Origin: Symbiodinium kawagutii
Lineage: Eukaryota > Sar > Dinophyceae > Suessiales > Symbiodiniaceae
Length of the DNA stretch: 64,000 bases
Direction of reading: 5' to 3'
NCBI GenBank assembly: GCA_009767595.1
Contig: VSDK01018757.1
Coordinates: forward strand, 71,127-135,126
Shown here one piece after another: positions 46,701 through 55,670 of this stretch. A program made the position numbers and the translations under genes. Position 1 is the first letter of the stretch. Each line of letters begins with the position of its first letter. The notes under the pieces are model-generated. The model did no database searches, was not told the origin of the DNA, and was given only the letters and a program-made list of their open reading frames with translations.

Positions 46701-48157
46701 AAAAATCCAGAACAGTTCGCAGGGATTGTCGCCAATACTGTGAATAGCATGGAACGTAATGAAGCAGGAGGTGGTTCCTTCCCATACCTGACAGGGCATT
46801 CGATCAGACTTCGCATAGACATCTTTTCCACAGTTGAACTCCGGAACCTTGAAGAGCTTGAGGAAAAGTTTCCACCTCGGAACCTTCCATACCTTCATCC
46901 TCTCACCTTACAGCCAACGATACCAAACCCACTGCAATGCTCACTGGGACCCGAGAACTGTTCTTGAGAACCTCCAAACCCCAACCTGGTGGAGCTTGGG
47001 ACCCCCAGAACCCACCTGAGGAAAATGCAGATCTGTCTGTAGGACAATTTTTGATGTATAGATTGGTTGGGTTTTTGATGATTATTTTTGAGCTAGTCTG
47101 GACATCCAATAAACCAGCTGGTTGTCTTTGAAAATGATCTAGTTGCAATTCCTGAAGTCTGAAAGTTGTCTTGCAAGAGTTTCCCACGCAAGTAATTTTG
47201 TTTCGCTCATCCAAACACTACTTAGGCATGCAAGATTTTCTTAGATTGAAAAGGAAAAAAATGAAAAAAATGAGAGAAAGAAAGAGAAAGAGAAAGTTCC
47301 TGCAGCTTGTTTCTCATTTTGCTGCCCTTTTCAAAGTTCCTGCGTTCCAAGAGAGGGTTCCTAAGAAGTCGGGTTCTGAGGCGAGGTTTCCGAGCAAATT
47401 CTCGAGCTGGGTAGGGAGATTCCGAAGCAAAGTTTCCAAAGCTTCGAGTTTCCTTCGAGGTTTAAGATGTATCCAAGGACCGTTCCAAGGGAGGTGCCAG
47501 GATTCAGAAGCCAAGGTCCAGCAAGACAGTTTGCAGTTGAAGCATTCCAACTGTCACTTTTTCCTCTCCTTGAAATGTTCCGTTTGGACGCTGAAGCAAC
47601 GTTGATTCCCAGATTTCCTAACAAAGCTTTCATCCAGGTTCCCGGTTGGCAAGTAAGCCCATATTCCTTCGCGTCAATTTCCAGGGCATGAATTGTTGGG
47701 GAGATCGGGGAGATTCTTTTCCACGTTCTTCCAAGTTCTTGTTGCTTCTTCTTGACTGCCTATTCAAGGCTTTTCAAGGCTTCTTCTTGAATTCCTTGAA
47801 TTCTCTGGAATTTTCTACATTTTTTGCTTCTTGCTTTGCTTCTTGCTTGTCGCTGTTGCTTGCGGAGCCAAGGTCGGAGACCATCGTCACTTGGACGGTG
47901 CTGCATTGGCGCGCTTTTCAAATTCCTTCAAGAGCTATATGGAGGTGCCACCCTTCGATGAATTCTGTCATTCATTTTTGTGTGTTGAATTCTGAAACCA
48001 AATCCTGTCATCAAACTGTCATCATTTTCTTTGCATTCTCACATCCATTTACATTTCATTTACATTTCATTTGCATTTTTGTCTCCACATTCTTTGCATT
48101 TTTGTTTTGTGCTTGGACCCGCAGAACCCTGGGGAGTGGTTGCTGGCCATGAGATGA
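36405..48157 (+). CDS. DBT: branched-chain 2-oxoacid dehydrogenase E2, dihydrolipoyl transacylase (spliced)
   Basis: The gene is rebuilt from about 26 exons, nearly all joined in phase 0, to roughly 568 residues (human DBT precursor is about 480). Order: presequence, lipoyl domain 1, Pro/Ala linker, lipoyl domain 2, linker, E3-binding domain, linker, catalytic acyltransferase domain. E2 moves the branched acyl group from E1 to CoA on a swinging lipoyl-lysine in the mitochondrial matrix, in Leu/Ile/Val breakdown. Identity as DBT rather than the pyruvate or oxoglutarate E2 rests on FKLADIGEGIAEV, CAVESDKASV and the catalytic end SYMENPGEWLLAMR, which parallel vertebrate DBT blocks in order and spacing. 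No exon of the catalytic core is missing. Extra length comes from a second lipoyl domain. Introns have GT, GC and GA donors. The 5' exon junction is unresolved. Confidence 0.92.
37007..37575 (+). repeat. segmental duplication in DBT, copy 1
   Basis: Matches 38859-39425 at an offset of about 1852 bp, introns included, with only scattered substitutions and small indels. It carries lipoyl exons FKL to VHHK. This duplication produced the second lipoyl domain. Confidence 0.9.
37019..37475 (+). CDS. DBT: DBT lipoyl domain 1 exons
   Basis: Exons 37019-37027 (FKL, perhaps longer at its 5' end), 37111-37176 (ADIGEGIAEVQLTEWFVKEG plus DM), 37251-37292 (VKEMDNVCAVESDK) and 37419-37475 (ASVELTSPYTGKVVKVHHK). 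Donors are GTCTCT, GTCAGA, GTTCGC and GTGGCC. The lipoylated lysine is the AAG at 37290-37292, the last codon of its exon, within ESDKASV. The domain is completed by VQDTVKVGSVLIDVE in the exon at 38721. All residues expected for lipoylation are present. Confidence 0.9.
37399..38042 (+). repeat. 322-bp tandem duplication inside DBT
   Basis: 37399-37720 and 37721-38042 are two copies at an offset of 322 bp with very few differences (GGAATAGCC versus GGAAGATCC at about 37660 and 37982). Each copy holds one version of the exon ASVELTSPYTGKVVKVHHK with its acceptor and donor, so the exon is present twice in a row. The near identity shows a very recent event or an assembly artefact. Confidence 0.9.
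37741..37797 (+). CDS. DBT: DBT extra copy of lipoyl exon
   Basis: A second 57-bp exon copy, identical in coding sequence to 37419-37475, with AG acceptor before it and GTGGCC donor after it. Using both copies would insert 19 residues in frame but would break the lipoyl fold by repeating two beta-strands. More likely the two are used as alternatives or one is skipped. Confidence 0.7.
38721..39566 (+). CDS. DBT: DBT linker and lipoyl domain 2 exons
   Basis: Exon 38721-38879 ends lipoyl domain 1 (VQDTVKVGSVLIDVETG), runs through a Pro/Ala/Thr linker and ends GGGGVQQFKL, so it leads straight into domain 2. Then 38963-39028, 39103-39144 and 39271-39327 repeat the domain core, and 39444-39566 closes it with VQDTVKVGSVLIDVETG and a second Pro/Ala linker. 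The second lipoylated lysine is the AAG at 39142-39144. All donors here are GT. The whole path is open and in frame, so two complete lipoyl domains can be made. DBT proteins normally have one. Confidence 0.88.
38859..39425 (+). repeat. segmental duplication in DBT, copy 2
   Basis: Second copy of the lipoyl-exon block at 37007-37575. It begins within the coding linker (GGVQQFKL) and ends in the intron after VHHK, where copy 2 goes on with GCGCGCGG and copy 1 with CAACAACC. It lacks the 322-bp internal duplication, so that came after or arose only in copy 1. Confidence 0.9.
39663..41440 (+). CDS. DBT: DBT linker and E3-binding domain exons
   Basis: Exon 39663-39752 is Ala/Pro/Lys-rich linker (ETATPAPAPKAAAPGAKAVA onward). 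Exon 39849-39875 (APGVLATPK), 40605-40659 (VRGLAKQMGIDLNSVKGT) and 41415-41440 (GAHGRVLEE, sharing a split Gly codon) make the peripheral-subunit binding domain, which docks E3 and E1. Donors are GA at 39753, GC at 39876, GT at 40660 and GC at 41441. The joined string from LATPK to GRVLEE matches the known domain pattern without gaps. Confidence 0.85.
42730..48157 (+). CDS. DBT: DBT acyltransferase catalytic domain exons
   Basis: Exons: 42730-42813 (Pro/Ala linker), 43207-43257, 43397-43447, 44318-44362, 44544-44600, 44884-44933, 45409-45463, 45538-45582, 45798-45893, 46052-46096, 46385-46474, 46553-46585, 47873-47944, 48125-48157. Key strings are QASLVVPYMALGEEIDMTEI, SHNISVAVDTPGGLMVPNIK, GGTITLSNIGVIG, and the catalytic GDHRHLDGAALARFSN with His (CAT 47882-47884) and Asp (GAC 47894-47896) of DHRxxDG. 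The end, SYMENPGEWLLAMR, is followed by TGA at 48155. Donors are mostly GC (43258, 44363, 44934, 45583, 45894, 46475, 46586) or GA (42814, 43448, 44601), with GT at 45464, 46097 and 47945. Confidence 0.92.
43701..43782. repeat. (GAT)n/(GAC)n microsatellite in a DBT intron
   Basis: About 27 units of GATGAT and GATGAC between the exons ending at 43447 and starting at 44318. The Met or His runs it encodes in open frames are artefacts. Confidence 0.95.
44645..44703. repeat. GAGTTGAA octamer repeat in a DBT intron
   Basis: About seven perfect copies of GAGTTGAA between the exons ending at 44600 and starting at 44884. Confidence 0.9.
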
Positions 48158-48864
48158 GCTGAAGACAGTGAGAGACGCCACGTTTCGATGGGACACATGG
48201 CTTTGCCTCGATGACTTACGATGTCACCATTTCGATGTGCTAAAGGTTTTGATGTCAAAGGTGCAAACATGTGAACATCTCACAACTTAAGAGACCACAG
48301 GTCGCAAAGACAGGTTGTCTCACCGGCAGATCTCACCGTTTTCACAGGATCGTTTTCACATGTCAATGTTGGGGGCAAACCCGCAGCCTGATCGCTTGCA
48401 AACGAGTCTCCGCCGCGGCACTTGGTTTTTCCTTATCAAGGTTCTCTTTAAGCGCTCGACAGTCAAGGAGAAGACACTTCCTCATTGCTCAAAGAGATGA
48501 AGAGATGATGTGAGTTGAGTGAAATGCTCTCTGACATTTCTTCTTTCTTCTCTTCTTGATTGTTCGCTCTGGCTCACAGCTGAGCGAAATGGGCCACTTT
48601 TGCTTCGTTTAGGACTGGTGGAAGCACAGATTTGCGAAGAAGGAAGAGAAGAGAGAGAGAAAAGAAAGAAGAAGAGAGAGAAGAGAGAAAAACAATATAG
48701 ATAGAGAGAGAGAAAGAAATAAAAACGAAAGAGAGAAAGGCAGAGAGAAGATGAGAGAAGAACGATAGAGAATAGAGAAAAGAGAACAAGGGAAAGAAAG
48801 GGAGAAAGAGAAGATTGAGAGAAGTGCATAGAGAGAAGTGCTTCAGGAGATGCAGTGAAGCACC
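48158..48864. other. DBT 3' flank with GA-rich tract at 48640-48830
   Basis: Downstream of the DBT stop, no coding signal. A 190-bp purine tract of GAGAGAAAGA type precedes the next possible first exon at 48865. Confidence 0.6.
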
Positions 48865-51800
48865 ATGGGGATCAGCAAGGATCTAAATCAGATTGAGGAG
48901 GTGCGAAGAGGGTGGCCTTGGCAGTCTGGATATTCGGAAAGCTGCAAACATGAAACGAGAATTCTGCAGTGGATAATTCGAATGAATTCTAGAAATAAAA
49001 CACTTCTACATCAACAAATGAAAGGATCCACGAAAGGATCCCTTCAACGAAGTCCTGGCGAGTCCGTGTTAGGCCATCCTTCAGAAGATCCAGGAGCGAG
49101 TGCACAGCAGAACCACGGAGGACGGGAAGAGAACAGAGGATCTGAAAGATGGCCTAAGAATGGAAGAATCTTCTAACTCTTCTGATCTCAAGCTATTTCA
49201 ACGTTTCGTTTTTGAAAAAAACATGAAAAAGAATTGCAAAACATCAAAGAGCAACTTCTGCGAACATGAAGGAAATATGAAAAAATATGAAAAAATATGA
49301 AGAACATATGAAGAACATATGAAGAACATATGAAGAACATATAAAGAAAACATGAAGAAAACATGAAGAAAACATGAAGAACACATAAAGAAAACATGAA
49401 AGAAACATGAAGAAAACATGAAGAACATATGGAGAAAACATGAAGAACACATGAAGAAAACATGAAGAAAACCAGAAGAAAACATGAAGAAGACATGAAG
49501 AAAACATGAAAGAAACATGAAGAAAACCAGAAGAAAACATGAAGAAGACATGAAGAAAACATGAAAGAAACATGAAGAAAACATTAAGAACACATGAAGA
49601 AAACATGAAGAAAACATGAAGAACACATGAAGAAAACATGAAGAAACCATGAAGAAAACATGAAGAAAACATGAAGAAAACATGAAGAACACATGAAGAA
49701 AACATGAAGAAACATGAAGAAAACATGAAGAAAACATGAAGAAACATGAAGAAAACATGAAAGAAACATGAAGAAAACATGAAGAACACATGAAGAAAAC
49801 ATGAAGAAAACATGAAGAACACATGAAGAACACATGAGGAAAACATGAAGAAAACATGAAAGAAACATGAAGAACACATGAAGAAAACATGGAAGAAACA
49901 CGAAGAAAACATGAAGAACATATGGAGAAAACATGAAGAAAACCAGAAGAAAACATGAAGAACGCATGAAGAACACATGAAGAACACATGAAGAAAACAT
50001 GAAGAAACATGAAGAAAACAACATGAAGAACACATGAAGAAAACATGAAGAAAATATGAAGAACATATGAAGAACATATGAAGAACATATGAAGAAAACA
50101 TGAAGAACACATGAAGAAAACGTGAAGAAAGCATGAAGAACACATGAAGAAAACATGAAGAAAACATGAAGAAAACATGAAGAACACATAAAGAAAACAT
50201 GAAAGAAACATGAAGAAAACATGAAGAACATATGGAGAAAACATGAAGAAAACATGAAAGAAACATGAAGAAAACATGAAGAACATATGGAGAAAACATG
50301 AAGAAAACATGAAGAAAACATGAAGAAAACCAGAAGAAAACCAGAAGAAAACATGAAGAAAACATGAAGAACACATGAAGAACACATGAAGAAAACGTGA
50401 AGAAAGCATGAAGAACACATGAAGAAAACATGAAGAAAATATGAAGAACATATGAAGAACATATGAAGAACATATGAAGAAAACATGAAGAACACATGAA
50501 GAAAACGTGAAGAAAGCATGAAGAACACATGAAGAAAACATGAAGAAAATATGAAGAACATATGAAGAACATATGAAGAACATACGAAGAAAGTATGAAG
50601 AAATAAGTTGTGTTTCGGCCCCAGTTGGATCCTTGAATCCTTTGCAAGGAAACGTTCTTAGCCAAGGCTTTGAGGCAGGAGGGAGGATGGAATACCACAG
50701 CTTTACGACGTTTCCTCATGTTGAATACATGCTGAATATATGTTGAATACATGTTGGATACATGTTTACATTACATGTGTTGACACATGCTTATGTTTAT
50801 GTTTATGCTCCGGCTTCAAATCTGATAGACACTGGGTCACCGTCATTCAGCACTTGTTCATTTCTTCTCGATTCTTCTGCACTTTCAGTTGTCTTTTGCA
50901 GATTTGTTTGATGTCTTCTCAGTGCTTTGATGCAAAGAATATACAAACATCTTACAAACATACTTTTGCCGTGCAACTTGAGGAGTTGAAGTTGAAAGGT
51001 CACTCAATTTCTGACCTGAATACCCTTCAAGTCGGAACTCCTTAAACGATGCAACTCCTTATCAGAGTGCCCCTTAAAGGAGATGCCTTCAAGGATACTT
51101 CCTTTTCTAAGCTTTACTTTTCTTTTAGCCTTAAAGGAGCTTCTGCTTGAAAGTTTATCTTTATTTTTCTCCTTTTTCCTTGTAGCACTTTTAATCTCCT
51201 TTTAAATCCTCTAAATCTAAGAGCTAAGAGTTAAATCTGACAAATTACTTAAAAATTCTCTTGCAAATTAGATCCAGTTCTTCACTTCTTGGAGTTCTGT
51301 GCCCTTTCCGTGTTGGAAGAACCTCCGAGTGCTCCGAGTCGTTGCTCCGAGGTACCAGGACCTGTCGAGCTGCGGCTGGTTGGACCTTCCCAAGTTCCGC
51401 CGAGCGCTGCTGCCCTACTCCTCCGGGGTCAGCGACGAGGCGTCTCCACGGTGAGAGATGTAAATCGACAGAAAGAAACAAATTATGAGATTTAAATAAA
51501 TATATGAGAAATATAATTTCTCGTATATAAAATAAATGAGAAACTTAAACTCTACTCCTATATTTAATATAACTCAAGTACTTAAGTACTTATTATATAT
51601 TTAATATTCATGTTATTAGACTTAAGTACTTGGACTCAAGTGATGTTCAAGGAATGATACAGAGCTCTTTTTGAGTGCTTTCAAATTTGAACCTGAGCTT
51701 ACAAAATGCTGAGCACGGAGCACGAGAAGGCAGAGCGAAAAAAGTCTGGTCATGGGACTTGATGCCAAGGATGTTGCGGCCATTTTCGAGCGGTATGCGG

Positions 51801-54800
51801 ACCAGGTTGGAGAAGTTTCGACACATCCAGTGCCGCTCTTGTCTGTGCTTTCGTGCGTTCTTCATGGATTTATACATTGTTATCCATTAGTTCGTAATTA
51901 ATTTTTCTTGGAAATTTGTTTGTTTATCAAATTTGCTTCTGTTGATACTCTGGTCTCTTGTTTGTCGATCGTCTCGGGTTGAATTGCAATGATTAAATGT
52001 GCTATGATTAAATTGTATCTACGCACAGTTCTAGTGTTTCCTCATGATTCAGGGTTCTGGAACATATCAAGAAGAACTGCAGCCTTGATACCGTTTCCAA
52101 GCTGTTTTCACGCTGTTTCCACGCTGTTTGCACAAGCTGTTTGCAGAACTCTCAGTTTGCTCCTTGGAACTGCGATCGATGCAGGGCTCCCTGCCGATTC
52201 GGCCCTTTGCCAGTGAATTTGTCAACGGTGTCCGACGGGATGACCAGGCCGACTCGAAAGCCTTGAAGAGACTTGTTAAAGGAATTTTAAGGGGATGTTT
52301 TCGAAGAAACTTTGAAAGACTAAGAGGTGTTTTGAAAGACTTTGAAATTTCGTCAAGAAGATGTAGCTTTGAGAGACGTCAATGAGTGAAGCTTTTGCCG
52401 ACATGATTTGTTTCAGATAGTCTCTTTTTTTCTTACTTTGCTTTACTTCTATTCATGGCTAGACAGAGCAGGTTTACTTGTGAAAGTAATCAGCGATGTG
52501 AGCCAGTCATGCTGCTTACACTACGCATTGTAAGCGAGGAGAAAGAGAAGAAACTAACGAATTGAGAAACTTGCCGCAACGAAACCTATGACATGACCGC
52601 AGAGGCAAACCTACTTGATGCTCTCAGAGAGACACTTCAGAAAGACAACTTCAAAATTGTCTCCTTTGCTTGAAACCCTGCTTTCTCTTGGAAACACTTC
52701 AAATATCTTTGAGCTTTCCCTTCTTTCCTTTCTTCAAAAACGTCCGCACCAGGCGCCTTAACAAGAACAACTGAAGGTAACCTCTGAAGCCGTTCGTCCG
52801 ACAGGATACTTCTCTTTACTTCCAGGGTCAAGGAGAAAAGGTAAGGATATGTGAGAAAAAAATGCGAGCATGTCTCCAGGTTTGAAAGTCTCAGGAGGAC
52901 ATTGGATTGAAGTGAGGGTCGAAGATGGTCGAAGTGTGGTCCTTTTTCTGAAGCTCCGTCCTTCTCAGGTTTCATTTCCAGGTCATGTCCCGAGTTTTTG
53001 AGGTTTCAGATGGTTTCAGCGTCAATCAGATTCCAGAGTTCGAACCAGCTTCCCAGGATAGCAAGTAGTGAAGATATGTTTCCAAATGTGAAGAAATTCT
53101 TTGTAAAAAGTAGTTGCTACACAAACAATTTGCTTGAAAGGAAGCGTACTTGAAATGAACCGCATGAATCGATGCAGTCAACTGATGACGGCCATACCGG
53201 CAACTAATAGGGGGGCAGGACCCGCCACCCTTGCTTTGCACTTCCACTCCAGTGTTGTGAAGTCAACTCAAAGTCCATTGCCGATGTCAGAATGGGGCTT
53301 TGCAATCTCAAGAATGTGAATGATTTCGGCATTTTGATGTTCCCAAGGTTCAGGAATGTTCCGTGTATCTTGATGTATCTTGACATATCTTTTGCCCTTC
53401 TCCAAATCTCAAAAAACTCCAGACTCCGCCTCGTTCTTGCTTGACTCCTCCGACCTGCTCCTGCTTTCGATCACAGTTTTCTCGGCGATTCCAACATCAA
53501 CTGGTTTGTTGCACCTGAAAGCAGAAACATCACTAGGTAAAACGACAAATCATAGTGTGACCGTTTTGACGTACCGTATGGTTGTTGTACCCAAGGGATG
53601 AACCGAATCACTTTCCCAGAAACCTGCCAACCAACAGAAGTTTGAAGGTTGCAAGCGGGGGGTTTCAAGGGTTGTGATTCTAAGAAGGGTACTCCGAACC
53701 GCTCCTCAAAGAAGAGAGTTTTCAACGTTTGAAATACGGTTTGCATGTCCTTCCTGGATGCCGGTGCAGGTACCTGAGCCAATGTACCAGGCAGCTGGTG
53801 CCGCAGTTATCACGCAGTGGGGTCCATGTCTCCAAGTCATCAAAGCAACTTATTCTAAAGCATCCGAACGGATTTTCTCCTAAATTATTCTCCTAAATTC
53901 TAAAGCCTCTTTGATTTTCTTGGAATTTCTCTTTGATTCTCTTCAGATTTCAAGAGCCCATTGTACATTTTTCTTTCAAGAAGTGACCTAGAAATGCTGG
54001 GCACAGGAGCCAGACTTCCCCCAGGACTGCACTGTTGCACTGCAGGGGTTGCATGAGCAGCGCTGCTGGACTTCGATTCGAGTTCTGAGTTCTTTCTTTT
54101 CTTCCTCTTTCTCTCTATATTCTATGCTCTTATTCTCTATATTCTCTATATTCTCTATATTCTCTTATTCTCTTATTCTTCTTCTCTTTCTTTTTCAGAA
54201 GGACTCTCTCTCTTCCTTTTGGTTTCTTTTCAACTCGAAACGGTTTGTCAAAGTTTTGTCAAACTTATTTTCCTCACTAAGCTCTGATGTGAACAGTGTG
54301 GATGGCTTGGGGGTGTGAGAGGCTGAAAGTCAACGGCATTCAACGGCTTTTCGTTTTTTCCCAAATCCTCAGCCGTTGATACGAAGAAGAAAGAAGAAAC
54401 AAGGCTTCCAACCGGAAGGGAAAGCAACTGAAAGCAACTGAAAGTAACTCAACCTGCGAGGCGAAAAGCTGAAGTTAGCTTAGTCAACTTGGGATTTAGG
54501 ACTTGAGGACTGAGCAAAGGAAATCAAAACAGTGTAAATTTGATTCCAAGCGCTTGCAGCGCCAGTTTGCCAACAAGTTCTTAAGAACAGCATATTGATC
54601 AACTTACGTTTTATATAGTCGGTGTTCATCAATGTTCTGTATACTGCTGTGAGCTGCTTGTTCTATATCTACAGAAAGTGCAGACCTGGTCACAAGGCAC
54701 CGCTGCAGACCTTGCACACTGGAGAGATTGGGAACAGCACAGACACGCAAAACACGTCACACACATTGAACTTGTATGCATAGATCTGATTTATTTTGAT

Positions 54801-55560
54801 TTGTCTATGTCTAAAATGATATTCTGTATACTGTACACATATGTAGTTGTCTACATCTAAATGCGACAAAACTTTCAAAGTTCAGCAAAAATAATGACAC
54901 AGTTCCTGGAGTTGCACATCACAAGTTCAACATCAACCGCAAGCAACATCAACCCTGTAAGCAACACCGTGTCACATGGATCCCAACCAAAGCCCACACA
55001 CACATCGAATCTATTCATGCTGCGGCTTTGTGTCCAATACTTTGCAGCGCCTGCCGTCGATGTCACATGCTCACACAGACACGTTTGCAGAGAAAACATT
55101 GTTTGAAACCAACCAACAGAGCTGGCGTCACTTTGGTTCAACACAGTTGTGCTTCAAAATCCACTGCTGTCACTTTGAACGCGCTTTGAGCCCTTTTTCC
55201 CTCACAAGTGGAACCCGATGTGAAGGCACCAGGCTCTGTTTGAGGCACAAGTCAAGACAAATGAAAGACGTGCTAAACGAGAGCGATGAAGTCAAAAATC
55301 CAAGTCGACCCAACTGGCACAAGTGATCAGTGAAGTTATGTTTGTCCTTTCTCTTTTGGCTTTGAAAGGTTGAACATGTTTTCATTTCTTTAAAGTGTGG
55401 TTTCATCACTTCGACATATTTTATCATGATGTCTTAAGAGCGGTGGCGCAGGAGACGTTGGAAGCGCTGAAGGACTGTCTCTACGACCAAGGCCCACGAG
55501 GCATCACGTCCCTGGCTGCGGCCGCAGCACTCAGTTTGCCCAATGAAGAAATGCACAAAA
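48865..55560 (+). CDS. scattered exons of one or more unidentified spliced genes
   Basis: Exon-like pieces on the plus strand: 48865-48900 (MGISKDLNQIEE, donor GTGCGA), joined in frame with 49085-49147 (KIQERVHSRTTEDGKR plus TEDLK, probable GA donor). Further pieces are about 51290-51447 (WLDLPKFRRALLPYSSGVSD), 51748-51815 (GLDAKDVAAIFERYADQVGE), 52182-52260 (PIRPFASEFVNGVRRDDQAD), 53752-53822 (PEPMYQAAGAAVITQWGP), 53995-54060 and 55452-55556 (ETLEALKDCLYDQGPRGITS, then LAAAAALSLPNEE). The two pieces near 51.3-51.8 kb have the helix-loop rhythm of EF-hand-like proteins, but the calcium-binding Asp ladder is not clear. The frames of the later pieces could not be chained. Treat as evidence that genes exist here, not as a gene model. 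Confidence 0.4.
49263..50605. repeat. 11-bp minisatellite, ATGAAGAAAAC and variants
   Basis: About 115 copies of ATGAAGAAAAC, ATGAAGAACAC, ATGAAGAACAT and ATGAAAGAAAC, with higher-order blocks that repeat (the blocks ending in GAACATATGAAGAACATATG at about 50060, 50440 and 50560). Because 11 is not a multiple of 3 and the minus-strand unit has no stop in any frame, all three minus-strand frames are open for hundreds of codons (cyclic FFMFSSCFLHV). These are not genes. The array lies within the locus starting at 48865. Confidence 0.95.
50610..51270. other. stretch without confident gene
   Basis: Between the 11-bp array and the next exon-like piece. Open pieces such as 50740-51045 have no recognised domain. 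Probably intron or intergenic. Confidence 0.45.
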
Positions 55561-55670
55561 TTGAAACAAATACATTTATATATTATATATATTTTTTTTT
55601 CTTGCAAGGCAATTGGCAATGTCTTACCGTAACCTCTAGCACATAAATTCAGTGTACACGACCGTTGACC

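Noticed and set aside
49198..50752. Minus-strand ORFs of 325 to 502 codons
   Set aside because: All three frames of the 11-bp minisatellite are open and encode the same cyclic peptide; low complexity, no unique coding part.
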